Source: Clostridium beijerinckii (GTDB lineage Bacteria; Bacillota; Clostridia; Clostridiales; Clostridiaceae). Taken from it: a stretch of 64,000 nt of DNA. The stretch lies in assembly GCF_018223745.1 (NCBI RefSeq), contig NZ_CP073653.1:1417001-1481000 (forward strand), read 5' to 3'. The notes under the pieces are model-generated. The model was not told where the DNA came from and searched no databases. It saw only the letters and a list, made by a program, of their open reading frames with translations. Each line of letters begins with the position of its first letter. The first letter of the stretch is position 1. Made by a program: the position numbers and the translations under genes. Of the stretch, positions 8,150 through 16,454 are shown piece after piece.

Positions 8150-9502
8150 ATGGCTTTCGAAGGATTAGGTGAAAAATTACAGGAGACTTTTAGAAAATTA
8201 AAAGGTAAAGGAAAGTTGACTGAAAAAGATATAAAAGAAGCCATGAGAGAAGTAAAGCTTGCCTTACTAGAAGCAGATGTTAACTATAAAGTTGTTAAAC
8301 AATTTATTTCTTCTGTTAGTTCTAAATGTGTTGGAAGTGAAGTTCTTGAAAGTCTAACACCAGGACAACATGTAATAAAGATAGTTAATGAAGAACTTAC
8401 TAATCTTATGGGTGGAACTGAAAGTAAACTTAATTATAGTAGTTCAGGACTTACAGTTATAATGTTAGTTGGATTACAAGGAGCAGGTAAAACTACTATG
8501 TGTGGTAAACTTGCGCTAAACCTTAGAAAAAATAATAAAAAGCCATTATTAGTAGCTTGCGATATTTATAGACCAGCAGCTATAAAGCAATTAGAAGTTG
8601 TAGGAAAACAAATCGAAATTCCAGTATTTTCGATGGGAGATAAAGTAAGCCCTGTTGAAATTGCAAAGAATGCAATCACTCATGCAAAAGATAATGGAAA
8701 TAATGTAGTTATCATAGATACTGCAGGTAGACTTCACATTGATGAAGAATTAATGCAGGAACTAAAAAATATAAAAGATAATGTAAACCCATCAGAAATA
8801 TTATTAGTTGTTGATGCTATGACAGGTCAAGATGCTGTTAATGTTGCAGAAAACTTTAATAATGATTTAGATTTAAGTGGAGTTATTTTAACAAAACTAG
8901 ATGGTGATACTAGAGGTGGAGCTGCACTGTCAATTAAGACTATAATTGATAAGCCAATCAAATATGCCGGTGTTGGCGAAAAAATGAATGATTTTGAAGT
9001 GTTCCATCCTGATAGAATGGCATCAAGAATTTTAGGAATGGGTGATGTATTATCGCTTATTGAAAAAGCTCAGGAAGCCATTGATGAAAAGGAAGCAGCT
9101 GATTTAGGTAAGAGAATGTTAAATCAAGAATTTAACTTTGAGGATTATCTAATGGCAATGGAACAGATGAAAAAACTTGGACCTTTAAATAAGATTATGG
9201 AAATGATACCTGGCTTAAATTCAAAGGAACTTCAAGGAGTTGACTTTGATAAGGGGACTGAGGCTCTTGATAAGACTAAGGCGATTATTCAATCAATGAC
9301 ATTAAAAGAAAGAAGAAATCCAAGTCTTATACTAAAATCGCCATCAAGAAAAAGCAGAATAGCTAAAGGATCAGGTACTAATATACAAGAAGTTAACAAA
9401 CTCATGAAGGGCTATGAAATGATGAAAAAGAACATGAAGCAAATGAAGTCATTCCAGAAGCAGGCAAAGAAAGGCGGCCTATTTGGCAAGTTACCTTTCT
9501 AA
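8150..9502 (+). CDS. ffh: Signal recognition particle protein Ffh
   Basis: Ffh (450 aa) is the SRP GTPase that binds signal peptides and the SRP RNA and docks on FtsY. The N domain covers about 1-90. The G domain has Walker A GLQGAGKTT from residue 108, DTAGR, and TKLDGDTRGG from residue 248. The methionine-rich M domain (about 300-440) includes the GPLNKIMEMIPG finger-loop region and a Met/Lys-rich tail typical of SRP54. AAGGAGG precedes the ATG. The SRP RNA gene is not in this window as far as I can see. Confidence 0.98.
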   Translation: MAFEGLGEKLQETFRKLKGKGKLTEKDIKEAMREVKLALLEADVNYKVVKQFISSVSSKCVGSEVLESLTPGQHVIKIVNEELTNLMGGTESKLNYSSSGLTVIMLVGLQGAGKTTMCGKLALNLRKNNKKPLLVACDIYRPAAIKQLEVVGKQIEIPVFSMGDKVSPVEIAKNAITHAKDNGNNVVIIDTAGRLHIDEELMQELKNIKDNVNPSEILLVVDAMTGQDAVNVAENFNNDLDLSGVILTKLDGDTRGGAALSIKTIIDKPIKYAGVGEKMNDFEVFHPDRMASRILGMGDVLSLIEKAQEAIDEKEAADLGKRMLNQEFNFEDYLMAMEQMKKLGPLNKIMEMIPGLNSKELQGVDFDKGTEALDKTKAIIQSMTLKERRNPSLILKSPSRKSRIAKGSGTNIQEVNKLMKGYEMMKKNMKQMKSFQKQAKKGGLFGKLPF

Positions 9503-9554
9503 GCATTAGAGTTAAAATATATATTTATTATCCTTTAAAGGAGGTGAAATTAAA

Positions 9555-9800
9555 ATGGCAGTAAAAATCAGATTAAGAAGAATGGGTGCTAAGAAAGCTC
9601 CTTTCTATAGAATAATTGTTGCAGATTCAAGAGCACCAAGAGATGGTAAGTTCATCGATGAAATTGGATACTATAATCCATTAACTGAACCAGTTGAAGT
9701 TAAAATCAACGAAGAAAAAGCTAATGAATGGTTATCTAATGGAGCACAACCAACAGAAGTAGTTAAGAGACTTTTCAATAATGCAGGTCTTACTAAGTAA
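9555..9800 (+). CDS. rpsP: 30S ribosomal protein S16
   Basis: This 81-residue protein has the invariant S16 start ([19 protein letters not shown]), the basic [10 protein letters not shown] segment and the IGYYNPL motif. S16 binds 16S rRNA and helps assemble the 30S body. Ribosome site AAAGGAGGTG is very strong. The order ffh-rpsP-khpA-rimM-trmD-rplS is conserved in Firmicutes; here a repeat-rich spacer of 558 bp breaks it after khpA. Confidence 0.98.
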   Translation: MAVKIRLRRMGAKKAPFYRIIVADSRAPRDGKFIDEIGYYNPLTEPVEVKINEEKANEWLSNGAQPTEVVKRLFNNAGLTK

Positions 9801-9805
9801 TTTTT

Positions 9806-9848
9806 GGAGGTGAATTCTGCAGTTAGTACATACTAATTGTAGGCGTTT
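9806..9848 (+). promoter_or_regulatory. Remote ribosome-binding site with hairpin before khpA
   Basis: GGAGGT (9806-9811) is the only good Shine-Dalgarno sequence and lies 37 nt before the khpA ATG. Between them an 8-bp stem CAGTTAGT (9820-9827) with ACTAATTG (9832-9839), one G-T pair and loop ACAT, could bring site and start codon closer. A stop codon at 9840-9842 excludes any longer khpA start. Confidence 0.45.
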
Positions 9849-10076
9849 ATGAAGGAATTAGTTGAATTTATGGCTAAATCCCTTGTTGATAACCCAGATG
9901 CAGTTACTGTTAATGAGGTAGATGGAGAACAATCCATAATACTTGAATTAAAAGTTGCACCAGAAGATATGGGTAAGATTATAGGTAAGCAAGGAAGAAT
10001 TGCGAAAGCTATAAGAACAGTTATAAAAGCTGCAGCAGTTAAACAGAATAAACGAGTTATAGTAGAAATCATCTAA
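9849..10076 (+). CDS. khpA: KH-domain RNA-binding protein KhpA (YlqC)
   Basis: A 75-residue protein made of one type-II KH domain; the [16 protein letters not shown] segment carries the RNA-binding GxxG loop (GKQG). It matches KhpA, which pairs with KhpB/Jag in Gram-positive bacteria and is linked to cell elongation and RNA binding. The position between rpsP and rimM is the usual one. The start ATG is fixed by an in-frame stop just upstream, yet lacks a normal adjacent ribosome site; translation may rely on coupling to rpsP or on the hairpin upstream. Confidence 0.95.
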   Translation: MKELVEFMAKSLVDNPDAVTVNEVDGEQSIILELKVAPEDMGKIIGKQGRIAKAIRTVIKAAAVKQNKRVIVEII

Positions 10077-10082
10077 AAATTG

Positions 10083-10108
10083 AGAGTTAGGGAAACCTAA
10101 CTCTTTTT
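10083..10108 (+). terminator. Terminator after khpA
   Basis: Perfect 9-bp stem AGAGTTAGG/CCTAACTCT with GAAA loop followed by TTTT. It separates the ffh-rpsP-khpA unit from rimM. Confidence 0.85.
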
Positions 10109-10123
10109 AAATATACACATTAG

Positions 10124-10405
10124 AAAAAAGCGCGTAAGCGCAATTGAGAACATTTCGCCTATAAAAAAAGCGCGTTAGCGCAACCAAGATCATTTGCTGT
10201 AAAAGATGCGCGTAAGCGCAATTGAGAACATTTCTCTTATAAAAAAAGTGTGTAAACGCAACTAAGATAATTTAACTGTAAAAAAGATGCGTTAGCGCAA
10301 CCGCGAACATTTTGTCTATAAAAATGCGCGTCAGCACAATTAAGATTAATTCGTATATGAAAAAGCACACGTATATGAGAAGAGTGCGATTAACAATTCG
10401 GAACT
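10124..10405 (+). repeat. Tandem array of a 39-bp hairpin unit
   Basis: Six contiguous units of 39 or 40 bp start at 10124, 10163, 10202, 10241, 10281 and 10320, followed by a decayed copy. Each unit has an A-rich lead, a 4-bp stem around a short loop (GCGC-GTAA-GCGC in units 1 and 3; GCGC-GTTA-GCGC in unit 2), then a CAATTGAGAACATTT-like tail. Units 1 and 3, and 2 and 4, are the most alike, suggesting growth in pairs of 78 bp. The same unit type forms the array at 31323-31505. No protein-coding potential is evident. Confidence 0.85.
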
Positions 10406-10489
10406 TGTTAAGTGAAACTAAGATCATATAGGCAATTTAATATCTTTAACAATGAGTTCAAAGAAAAAAGTATATAATAATTTATATAG

Positions 10490-10598
10490 GGCATAATCAA
10501 AAAAATAATGGATTTCAGTATAAGATACTATTAAAAATAACAACAAGTCAGTATGCTGGTCTATTTTTCGTCATACGCGTCTCTAAGTTATTTTATGC
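10490..10598. repeat. 109-bp palindromic element with GGCATAA ends
   Basis: The element begins GGCATAATCAAAAAAATAA and ends in AGTTATTTTATGCC, so its ends are inverted copies. Inside, 10534-10567 resembles the AATAATAGGCCAGTATG hairpin found after ftsY and pyrH. A 40-bp minimal version lies at 58160-58199. Confidence 0.55.
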
Positions 10599-10634
10599 CA
10601 TTATTCTTCTTATGCTTAAAATGAGGTGAAAAGA

Positions 10635-11132
10635 GTGGGAAATTTATTTAAAATTGGTCAGATTATAAATACACATGGAATTAAAGGCGAAGTTAAAGTC
10701 TATCCTCTAACAGAAGATGTGAATAAATTTAAACGTCTAGAAACTGTTTTAGTAGGTGGAGAGGAAAAGAAAATATTAGGAGTTAAATTTCAAAAAGATA
10801 GAGTGATACTAAAAATTGAAGGTATAGACTCTATGAATGATGCTGAAACTTATAAACAAAAATATATTGAAATACCACGCGAAAATGAGCCAGAACTTCC
10901 ACCTGACACATATTATGTTTCTGATTTAAAAGAATGTACTATATATGATATTAATGAAAAAGAAATTGGAAGAATTTTCGATGTAATAAGCACTCCTAAC
11001 AATGATGTATATTGGATTAAGGAACCTAAGGAACTATTAATACCAGTTCTTAGAGATATAGTTCTAGATATAGATATAAAATTGAAAAAAATCATTATTA
11101 AGCCAGTAGGTGAATGGCAAGATGAAGATTAG
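10635..11132 (+). CDS. rimM: Ribosome maturation factor RimM
   Basis: RimM (165 aa from this start) binds S19 and assists 30S head assembly. The N-terminal domain holds the conserved [16 protein letters not shown] segment, and the PRC-barrel half starts near [11 protein letters not shown] and ends with the characteristic EWQDED-like tail. I chose the GTG at 10635 because GAGGTG (10624-10629) is then 5 bp upstream; an earlier in-frame GTG at 10626 would lie inside that ribosome site. The 3' end overlaps trmD by 11 bp, so the two are translationally coupled. Confidence 0.95.
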   Translation: MGNLFKIGQIINTHGIKGEVKVYPLTEDVNKFKRLETVLVGGEEKKILGVKFQKDRVILKIEGIDSMNDAETYKQKYIEIPRENEPELPPDTYYVSDLKECTIYDINEKEIGRIFDVISTPNNDVYWIKEPKELLIPVLRDIVLDIDIKLKKIIIKPVGEWQDED

Positions 11133-11841
11133 CATATTAACGTTATTTCCAGAAATGTTTTCTATTTTCGATCATAGTATAATAGGAAGAGCAAGAGAAA
11201 ATAACATAGTGGATTTAGAAACGCTAAACATAAGAGATTATACATTAAACAAACATAAAAAAGTTGATGATTATCCTTATGGTGGCGGTGCTGGAATGGT
11301 TATGGCGCCTCAGCCCATAGTTGATACTATAAGGGATGCAAAGTTAAGTAATAAAGGGAAGGTTGTTTTCTTAGGGCCGAGAGGAAAAACCTTTAACCAA
11401 GAGATTGCTAAAGAGCTTTCTAAGGAAGAAGGGCTTATATTTTTATGTGGACATTATGAAGGAATAGATGAAAGAGTTTATAAGCATATAGATATGGAGA
11501 TTTCACTTGGAGATTTTGTGTTGACTGGTGGAGAGATGGCTGCAATTCCGGTCATTGATTGTATATTAAGATTAATTCCAGGTGTTTTGGGAAAAGAAGA
11601 GAGCTTTATGGAAGAGTCGTTTTATAATGGACTTTTAGAATATCCGCAATATACTAGACCAGAAGAGTTTGAAGGAGATAAAGTGCCTGAAATTCTGCTA
11701 TCTGGGCATCATGAAAATATAAGAAAATGGAGAAGACTTAAGTCTCTTGAGGTAACAAAGAAGATTAGACCCGATTTATATAAGAAAATTACATTAACCA
11801 AAGAAGATATTAAAATATTAAAAAATAAAAATAATAAATAA
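11122..11841 (+). CDS. trmD: tRNA (guanine37-N1)-methyltransferase TrmD
   Basis: TrmD (239 aa) methylates G37 of tRNAs reading CNN codons, which prevents +1 frameshifting. The N-terminus [13 protein letters not shown] is the family start. The SPOUT knot that binds S-adenosylmethionine is visible at [10 protein letters not shown] and [12 protein letters not shown], followed by [10 protein letters not shown]. The ATG at 11122 gives the family N-terminus, with AGGTG about 9 bp upstream inside rimM; an earlier in-frame GTG at 11110 is less likely. Confidence 0.97.
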   Translation: MKISILTLFPEMFSIFDHSIIGRARENNIVDLETLNIRDYTLNKHKKVDDYPYGGGAGMVMAPQPIVDTIRDAKLSNKGKVVFLGPRGKTFNQEIAKELSKEEGLIFLCGHYEGIDERVYKHIDMEISLGDFVLTGGEMAAIPVIDCILRLIPGVLGKEESFMEESFYNGLLEYPQYTRPEEFEGDKVPEILLSGHHENIRKWRRLKSLEVTKKIRPDLYKKITLTKEDIKILKNKNNK

Positions 11842-11847
11842 TTTTTG

Positions 11848-11876
11848 TTGAAATATAAAAAATTATGTGATAATAT
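11848..11876 (+). promoter_or_regulatory. Sigma-A-type promoter for rplS
   Basis: TTGAAA (11848-11853) and TAATAT (11871-11876) are separated by 17 bp, with an extended -10 TGA directly before the hexamer. It lies seven bp after the trmD stop and gives rplS its own transcript. Confidence 0.65.
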
Positions 11877-11881
11877 TAAAT

Positions 11882-11946
11882 TTGTGCTAGTACGGGCGTT
11901 CCGCTGTCATACATATGTGTTAAGAACGTCAAATTATCGTTAAGGA
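11882..11946 (+). ncRNA. Probable L19 ribosomal leader before rplS
   Basis: The untranslated leader of about 70 nt contains GGCGTTC (11895-11901) pairing with GAACGTC (11924-11930), one G-U pair, around a structured loop. Firmicutes carry a known autoregulatory leader (L19_leader) at exactly this position between trmD and rplS. Position and hairpin fit; I have not checked the covariance model. Confidence 0.5.
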
Positions 11947-11957
11947 GGGAATGCACA

Positions 11958-12308
11958 ATGAACGAAATAATAAGAGCTATAGAAGCTGAACAAATCAGAA
12001 CTGACTTACCTAAATTTGCTATCGGGGATACTATAAAGGTATACGTTAAGATTCAAGAAGGTAACAAAGAAAGAATTCAAATGTTCGAAGGTACTGTTAT
12101 CAAAAAACAAAATGGTGGTTTAAGAGAAACTTTCACTGTAAGAAGAGTTGCTTACGGAACTGGAGTTGAAAGAACATTCCCAATGAATGCACCAATCATC
12201 GACAAAATTGAAATCGCTAGAAAAGGTAAAGTTAGAAGAGCTAAACTTTACTACTTAAGAGATAGAGTTGGTAAGTCTGCTAAAGTTAAAGAATTATTAA
12301 CTAGATAG
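11958..12308 (+). CDS. rplS: 50S ribosomal protein L19
   Basis: L19 (116 aa) sits at the 30S-50S interface. The family blocks are clear: the N-terminal MNEIIRAIE helix, [13 protein letters not shown], the [12 protein letters not shown] turn, the [14 protein letters not shown] segment, and the basic end [27 protein letters not shown] precedes the ATG. Monocistronic here: own promoter and leader upstream, terminator immediately downstream. Confidence 0.98.
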   Translation: MNEIIRAIEAEQIRTDLPKFAIGDTIKVYVKIQEGNKERIQMFEGTVIKKQNGGLRETFTVRRVAYGTGVERTFPMNAPIIDKIEIARKGKVRRAKLYYLRDRVGKSAKVKELLTR

Positions 12309-12313
12309 TATTT

Positions 12314-12345
12314 GAAAAGGGGACTGTTTCAGTCCTTTTTTTTAT
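12314..12345 (+). terminator. Terminator after rplS
   Basis: Stem GGACTG/CAGTCC (12321-12326 with 12330-12335), lengthened by AAGG/CTTT pairing, followed by nine T residues. Confidence 0.85.
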
Positions 12346-12413
12346 TATATGAGAAAATTAATATCAATATGTGATTAATGTACAGTGTACAATTAAGGAT
12401 GGAAAATTCAAGG

Positions 12414-12428
12414 AATTTTCTGATAATA
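12414..12428 (+). promoter_or_regulatory. Possible CodY box upstream of ylqF
   Basis: AATTTTCTGATAATA differs at two positions from the CodY consensus AATTTTCWGAAAATT. It overlaps the palindrome GAAAATTC-AAG-GAATTTTC. In such AT-rich DNA this can arise by chance. Confidence 0.25.
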
Positions 12429-12477
12429 AAAGTCTAAGTGATTTTATTATAATTTGCTACAGGGTGCCTTAAATGGC

Positions 12478-12496
12478 GTGAAATGTGCATTGTGAA
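12478..12496 (-). repeat. Reverse copy of the TTCACAATGCAC repeat
   Basis: These 19 bp are the exact reverse complement of 5925-5943 and nearly match 30127-30145. The fragment lies in the ylqF leader, inside a possible stem CCTTAAAT/ATTTAAGG (12467-12474 with 12508-12515) whose 3' arm runs into the ribosome site. Confidence 0.6.
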
Positions 12497-12525
12497 CTGA
12501 AAAATAAATTTAAGGAGGAATTCAT

Positions 12526-13389
12526 ATGGCAATTAATTGGTTTCCGGGACATATGAAAAAAACCCAAAGAGAAATTAAAGAAAACTTGAAATTAGTAGAT
12601 GCTGTAATTGAAATAAGAGATGCTAGAATTCCAAGGAGTTCTGCAAATCCTGATATTGAAAAATTGTTAGAGGGAAAACCAAGAATTATACTTTTAAATA
12701 AGAGTGATTTAACCGATGGCAAAGTTACAAAAGAGTGGATAAATTATTTAACCAAAGATGATGTTAAAGTATTAGAGGTTAATTGTTTAAAAGGTGATGG
12801 ACTTAAGAATATAAAGCCTACACTACTAACATTATTGAAGGAAAAGCATGATAGATTAAAGGCAAAAGGTATGGTTAATATAACAATGAGAGTAATGGTT
12901 GTTGGAATACCTAATGTAGGAAAATCTACATTTATCAATAAAATGGCGAGAAATAATATAGCTAAAACAGGTGATAGGCCAGGAGTTACTAAGAGCAAAC
13001 AATGGATTAAAACAGGAATTGGGATTGAGATGCTAGATACCCCAGGAGTGTTATGGCCTAGATTTGAAGATGATGAAACAGCTTTGAATTTAGCTTTTAC
13101 TGGTGCTATAAAAGATGAAATAATGGATATAGAAGAATTAGCTTTGAAACTTGTTGAAAAATTACAAACTAATTATGAAGAGAAATTAAAAGAAAGATAT
13201 AAACTTAAAGAAGTTTTTGAAAATCCATTAGATACACTAGATGCTATAGGCAAAAAAAGAGGTGCTTTAATTTCTGGAGGACAAATTGACTATAATAGAA
13301 TAGCTGTTATACTACTTGACGAATTCAGGGGAGGAAAAATGGGCAATATCACATTGGAGCGCCCAATAGAAGAAAATGATACAGTTTAA
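12526..13389 (+). CDS. ylqF: Ribosome biogenesis GTPase YlqF (RbgA)
   Basis: RbgA (287 aa) drives late assembly of the 50S subunit. It is a circularly permuted GTPase: the G4 motif NKSD (residues 58-61) comes before Walker A GIPNVGKS (127-134), followed by DTPG (171-174). The N-terminal INWFPGHM signature holds the catalytic His9-type residue. A helical C-terminal RNA-binding domain follows from about 195. Strong AAGGAGG site. The 3' end overlaps rnhB by 14 bp. Confidence 0.97.
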   Translation: MAINWFPGHMKKTQREIKENLKLVDAVIEIRDARIPRSSANPDIEKLLEGKPRIILLNKSDLTDGKVTKEWINYLTKDDVKVLEVNCLKGDGLKNIKPTLLTLLKEKHDRLKAKGMVNITMRVMVVGIPNVGKSTFINKMARNNIAKTGDRPGVTKSKQWIKTGIGIEMLDTPGVLWPRFEDDETALNLAFTGAIKDEIMDIEELALKLVEKLQTNYEEKLKERYKLKEVFENPLDTLDAIGKKRGALISGGQIDYNRIAVILLDEFRGGKMGNITLERPIEENDTV

Positions 13390-14188
13390 TGAAGATATAA
13401 GATCGCTATCATTTGCGGAAATTAAGGAAGAAATACATAAGTTATCTATAGTTGATTTATATAGAAATGGTGAACATACAAAAGTTATAAACTGGCTAGA
13501 AGAAGATAAAAGGAAAAATGTATTATCACTTAAGAAAAAGATTGAGAAAGATTTAGAATCATATTTAAATGAAGTTAAAAGAGTCAAAACAATGTATGAG
13601 TTTGATAAATCATTTGGAAGTTATCGATATATAGCTGGTGTAGATGAAGTTGGTAGAGGACCTCTTGCAGGTCCTATCGTAGCTTGTAGTGTTATTCTTG
13701 ATTTAAATGTTTTAGAAAAAGATTTAATCTTATATATAAATGATTCAAAAAAAGTAAAAGAGCATAAAAGGGAAGAACTTTCTGAAATTATAAAAAAAAA
13801 GGCATTAAGTTATCAAATAGCAGTTTCTTCTAATAAAGAAATTGATGAAAAAGGAATAGCTTTTGCAAATAATAAAGTGTTTTTAGAAAGTTGTAATGCA
13901 CTTAGCATAAAACCTGATTTAGTATTATCTGATGGCTATTTAATTAAGAACATTGGTATAGAGAATAAATCTGTCATAAAGGGTGATACAAAAAGTGCTA
14001 GTATTGCTGCGGCATCAATTGTGGCAAAAGTGTATAGAGATAGACTTATGAAAGAGTATGCTAAGAAATATCCACATTATGACTTTGAAAATAATGTCGG
14101 ATATGGCACATCAAAACATATAGAAGGTCTAAAAAAATACGGAAAAAGCGACATTCATAGAAATAGCTTTTTAACAAAATTATTGTAA
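13376..14188 (+). CDS. rnhB: Ribonuclease HII
   Basis: RNase HII (270 aa) cuts RNA in RNA-DNA hybrids and single ribonucleotides in DNA. The active-site motif GVDEVGRGPLAGP has Asp90 and Glu91, with further acidic residues in INDSKK and LSDGY; SIAAASIVAKVYRD and the C-terminal KYGKSDIHRNSF block are also typical. An N-terminal helical extension of about 80 residues is usual for the Gram-positive form. It overlaps the end of ylqF by 14 bp, so translation is coupled; no good ribosome site of its own is visible. Confidence 0.97.
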   Translation: MIQFNEDIRSLSFAEIKEEIHKLSIVDLYRNGEHTKVINWLEEDKRKNVLSLKKKIEKDLESYLNEVKRVKTMYEFDKSFGSYRYIAGVDEVGRGPLAGPIVACSVILDLNVLEKDLILYINDSKKVKEHKREELSEIIKKKALSYQIAVSSNKEIDEKGIAFANNKVFLESCNALSIKPDLVLSDGYLIKNIGIENKSVIKGDTKSASIAAASIVAKVYRDRLMKEYAKKYPHYDFENNVGYGTSKHIEGLKKYGKSDIHRNSFLTKLL

Positions 14189-14255
14189 TTAAGTTTTGGT
14201 CAAATGAAATTTATATGAATGGTATTTATGTGTTTAAGATAAAGAAGTTGATTTG

Positions 14256-14302
14256 AAGTCTATAAGAATATTAAAATAAATAATATTCTTATAGACTTTT
14301 TT
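14256..14302 (+). terminator. Terminator after rnhB
   Basis: Perfect 15-bp stem starting GTCTATAAGAATATT (14258-14272 with 14282-14296) followed by TTTTTT. The A residues before the left arm make it usable from both directions, but yraN ends downstream of it. Confidence 0.88.
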
Positions 14303-14355
14303 ATTTTATATGCTGTAGCAATAATCATACATTAAGGGGATACAAAAAGGGCTAG

Positions 14356-14372
14356 AAAAACTCAAGTGAGTT
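14356..14372 (-). terminator. Short terminator of yraN on the minus strand
   Basis: Read on the minus strand: AACTC-ACTT-GAGTT followed by TTT, just past the yraN stop. Short stem, so only moderate confidence. Confidence 0.4.
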
Positions 14373-14378
14373 AAGTAA

Positions 14379-14750
14379 TTAGTTGAGTCTAAAGGCATCT
14401 TTTATATGGTTTATTTTAAAATTTGTACTTTCTAAATTTAGATAAACTTCAATGACATCAAATCTAACATTAATATTAGGTAATCTTTTATAATTAATAT
14501 AAGAATTAGCCACTTTTATTATAGATCTTTGTTTTGAAAAATTAACAGATTCTCTTGGCGATCCATAATTATTATTATATCTACTCTTAACTTCCACAAT
14601 AATTAGTAAATTATTCTTTTTGCATATAATATCAATTTCGCCTAAAAAGTTTTTGAAATTACAATCTAAAATACTATAATCATTCTTTTCTAAATATTTC
14701 TTCGCTAAATCTTCGCTGAAATTACCTATATCTTTATTTATTTTTTTCAC
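14379..14750 (-). CDS. yraN: YraN / UPF0102 nuclease-like protein
   Basis: The 123-residue product is a restriction-endonuclease-fold protein of the UPF0102 family. Visible motifs are the N-terminal SEDLAKKYLEKNDY helix, the GEIDIICKKNNLLIIVEVKSR core with the acidic E-x(n)-D...E-V-K metal site, and NVRFDVIEV. Members occur beside rnhB and comM in many bacteria, suggesting a role in DNA processing or recombination, but the function is not established. Here it is the only gene of this neighbourhood on the minus strand, between rnhB and comM. Confidence 0.92.
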   Translation of the reverse strand: MKKINKDIGNFSEDLAKKYLEKNDYSILDCNFKNFLGEIDIICKKNNLLIIVEVKSRYNNNYGSPRESVNFSKQRSIIKVANSYINYKRLPNINVRFDVIEVYLNLESTNFKINHIKDAFRLN

Positions 14751-14911
14751 TATATCACTTCCAATTTTATTTACTGAAACATATTAAAAATTATTAACTG
14801 TATTGCTATTATATCTTTGAATTATTAACAATTAAAAAATAAATATAACAAATGTATTTTTATGGAATTAATATTTGAATGTATGTCTATAATTTTTAGT
14901 AGGTGATTTAT

Positions 14912-16432
14912 ATGGCAGTAAAAATAATTAGTGCAACGCACAATGGATTAGAAGGTTTTTTGATAAAAGTAGAGGTAGATATATCTAAAGGCTTACCGGT
15001 ATTTAATATTGTGGGCCTTCCAGACACTTCAGTAAAAGAAGCAAAAGAAAGAGTTAGAGCCGCAATATTAAACTGTGGATTTGAATTTCCATTAGGTAGA
15101 ATTACTATTAATCTGGCTCCGGCGGATGTGAGAAAAATTGGATCTCTTTTAGATTTACCAATCGCGATTGGTATACTAATGGAATCAAATCAGATTTGCA
15201 GAAAGAATTTAGAGGATTATATTATATTCGGAGAATTATCTCTATTTGGTGAGCTTAAAGGGGTAAAAGGTACTATACCTATAATAATTGAAGGAGCAAG
15301 GAAGGAAATTAGAAAATTTATCTTTCCTTATGAAAACTTAGAAGAAAGTTATTATTTTAAGAATGTTGAATATTACCCATTAAAAAGTTTAAAAGAAGTA
15401 GTCTCGCACATTACATATGAAGATATGCTTCCTTATGAGATGGATGAAGATGGGAAAGATGAAGAAATATTAGATTCGCCAGATTACGGAGATATTATAG
15501 GACAGTATTCTTCTAAAAGAGCATTAGAGATTGCGGCAGCTGGAAAACACAATATAATTCTTTATGGAGAGCCAGGATGTGGTAAAACAATGCTTGCTAA
15601 AGCATTAATTTCAATTTTACCATCTTTATCTCAAGAGGAATTAATAGAGATTGCCAAAATATATAGTGCATGTGGTCTTATGACAAGGATTTCTCGTCTT
15701 AACAGACCTTTTAGAGCGCCACATCATACAACTACAAGAATAGCATTAATTGGTGGAGGAAAAGAAATAAGGCCAGGGGAAATAACTCTTGCACATAATG
15801 GGGTGCTATTTTTAGATGAAATTTTGGAGTTTAAGAAGGATGTTCTTGAATCTCTAAGAGAACCTCTTGAAGAAAAAAATGTGAATATTAATAGGCTTAG
15901 TGGAAGTTATCAAATGCCTGCTGATTTTTTACTAATTGGAGCGTTTAATCCAGTAGAAAACAATGAGGATAAAGATTTTAATGATAGCAAATATTATTTG
16001 AATACTAAAATTACTAAATATTCTAAGAAATTTTCAAGTGCTTTGCTAGATAGGATTGATATATTAAATTACGTACCTAGACTCAATTATGATGAAATAG
16101 AAAACAAGAAAGATTCATACGATTCGAAAGCTATGAAAGAAAATGTACTTAGAGCTAGAGAAATACAAAAACTAAGATTTAAGAATACAGTTTATAAATA
16201 TAATTCAGATATAAAAGGAAAGGATATCTTTGAAATTTGCAGGGTTAGTAAGAAATGTTCAGAGCTTCTAAAAAAATATTATAACACATCAAGTGTATCA
16301 TTAAGAGGGTATGGAAAAGTAATAAAATTGGCAAGAACTATAGCAGATATAGACAATCAAAAGGATATTTTAGAGTTTCATATTCTAGAAGCTTTTAGTT
16401 ATAGGAAAAATATTAATGGAGAAATTATATAG
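14912..16432 (+). CDS. comM: ComM/YifB family Mg-chelatase-like AAA+ ATPase
   Basis: The 506-residue product has the three-part layout of YifB/ComM: an N-terminal Lon-protease-like domain (start MAVKIISATHNGLEGF, with VGLPDTSVKEAKERVRAA), an AAA+ ATPase with Walker A GEPGCGKT and the FRAPHHTTT and FLDEILEF motifs, and a C-terminal Mg-chelatase lid. In Gram-negatives ComM is a hexameric helicase promoting branch migration during natural transformation; its role in clostridia is less clear. The ATG at 14912 follows AGGTGA by 5 bp. dprA follows 22 bp later. Confidence 0.95.
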   Translation: MAVKIISATHNGLEGFLIKVEVDISKGLPVFNIVGLPDTSVKEAKERVRAAILNCGFEFPLGRITINLAPADVRKIGSLLDLPIAIGILMESNQICRKNLEDYIIFGELSLFGELKGVKGTIPIIIEGARKEIRKFIFPYENLEESYYFKNVEYYPLKSLKEVVSHITYEDMLPYEMDEDGKDEEILDSPDYGDIIGQYSSKRALEIAAAGKHNIILYGEPGCGKTMLAKALISILPSLSQEELIEIAKIYSACGLMTRISRLNRPFRAPHHTTTRIALIGGGKEIRPGEITLAHNGVLFLDEILEFKKDVLESLREPLEEKNVNINRLSGSYQMPADFLLIGAFNPVENNEDKDFNDSKYYLNTKITKYSKKFSSALLDRIDILNYVPRLNYDEIENKKDSYDSKAMKENVLRAREIQKLRFKNTVYKYNSDIKGKDIFEICRVSKKCSELLKKYYNTSSVSLRGYGKVIKLARTIADIDNQKDILEFHILEAFSYRKNINGEII

Positions 16433-16454
16433 GTTTAGAAGGGAACATGTATAA

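Noticed and set aside
10124..10405. CRISPR array
   Set aside because: Units are contiguous with no unique spacers, they diverge from each other, and no cas genes are nearby.
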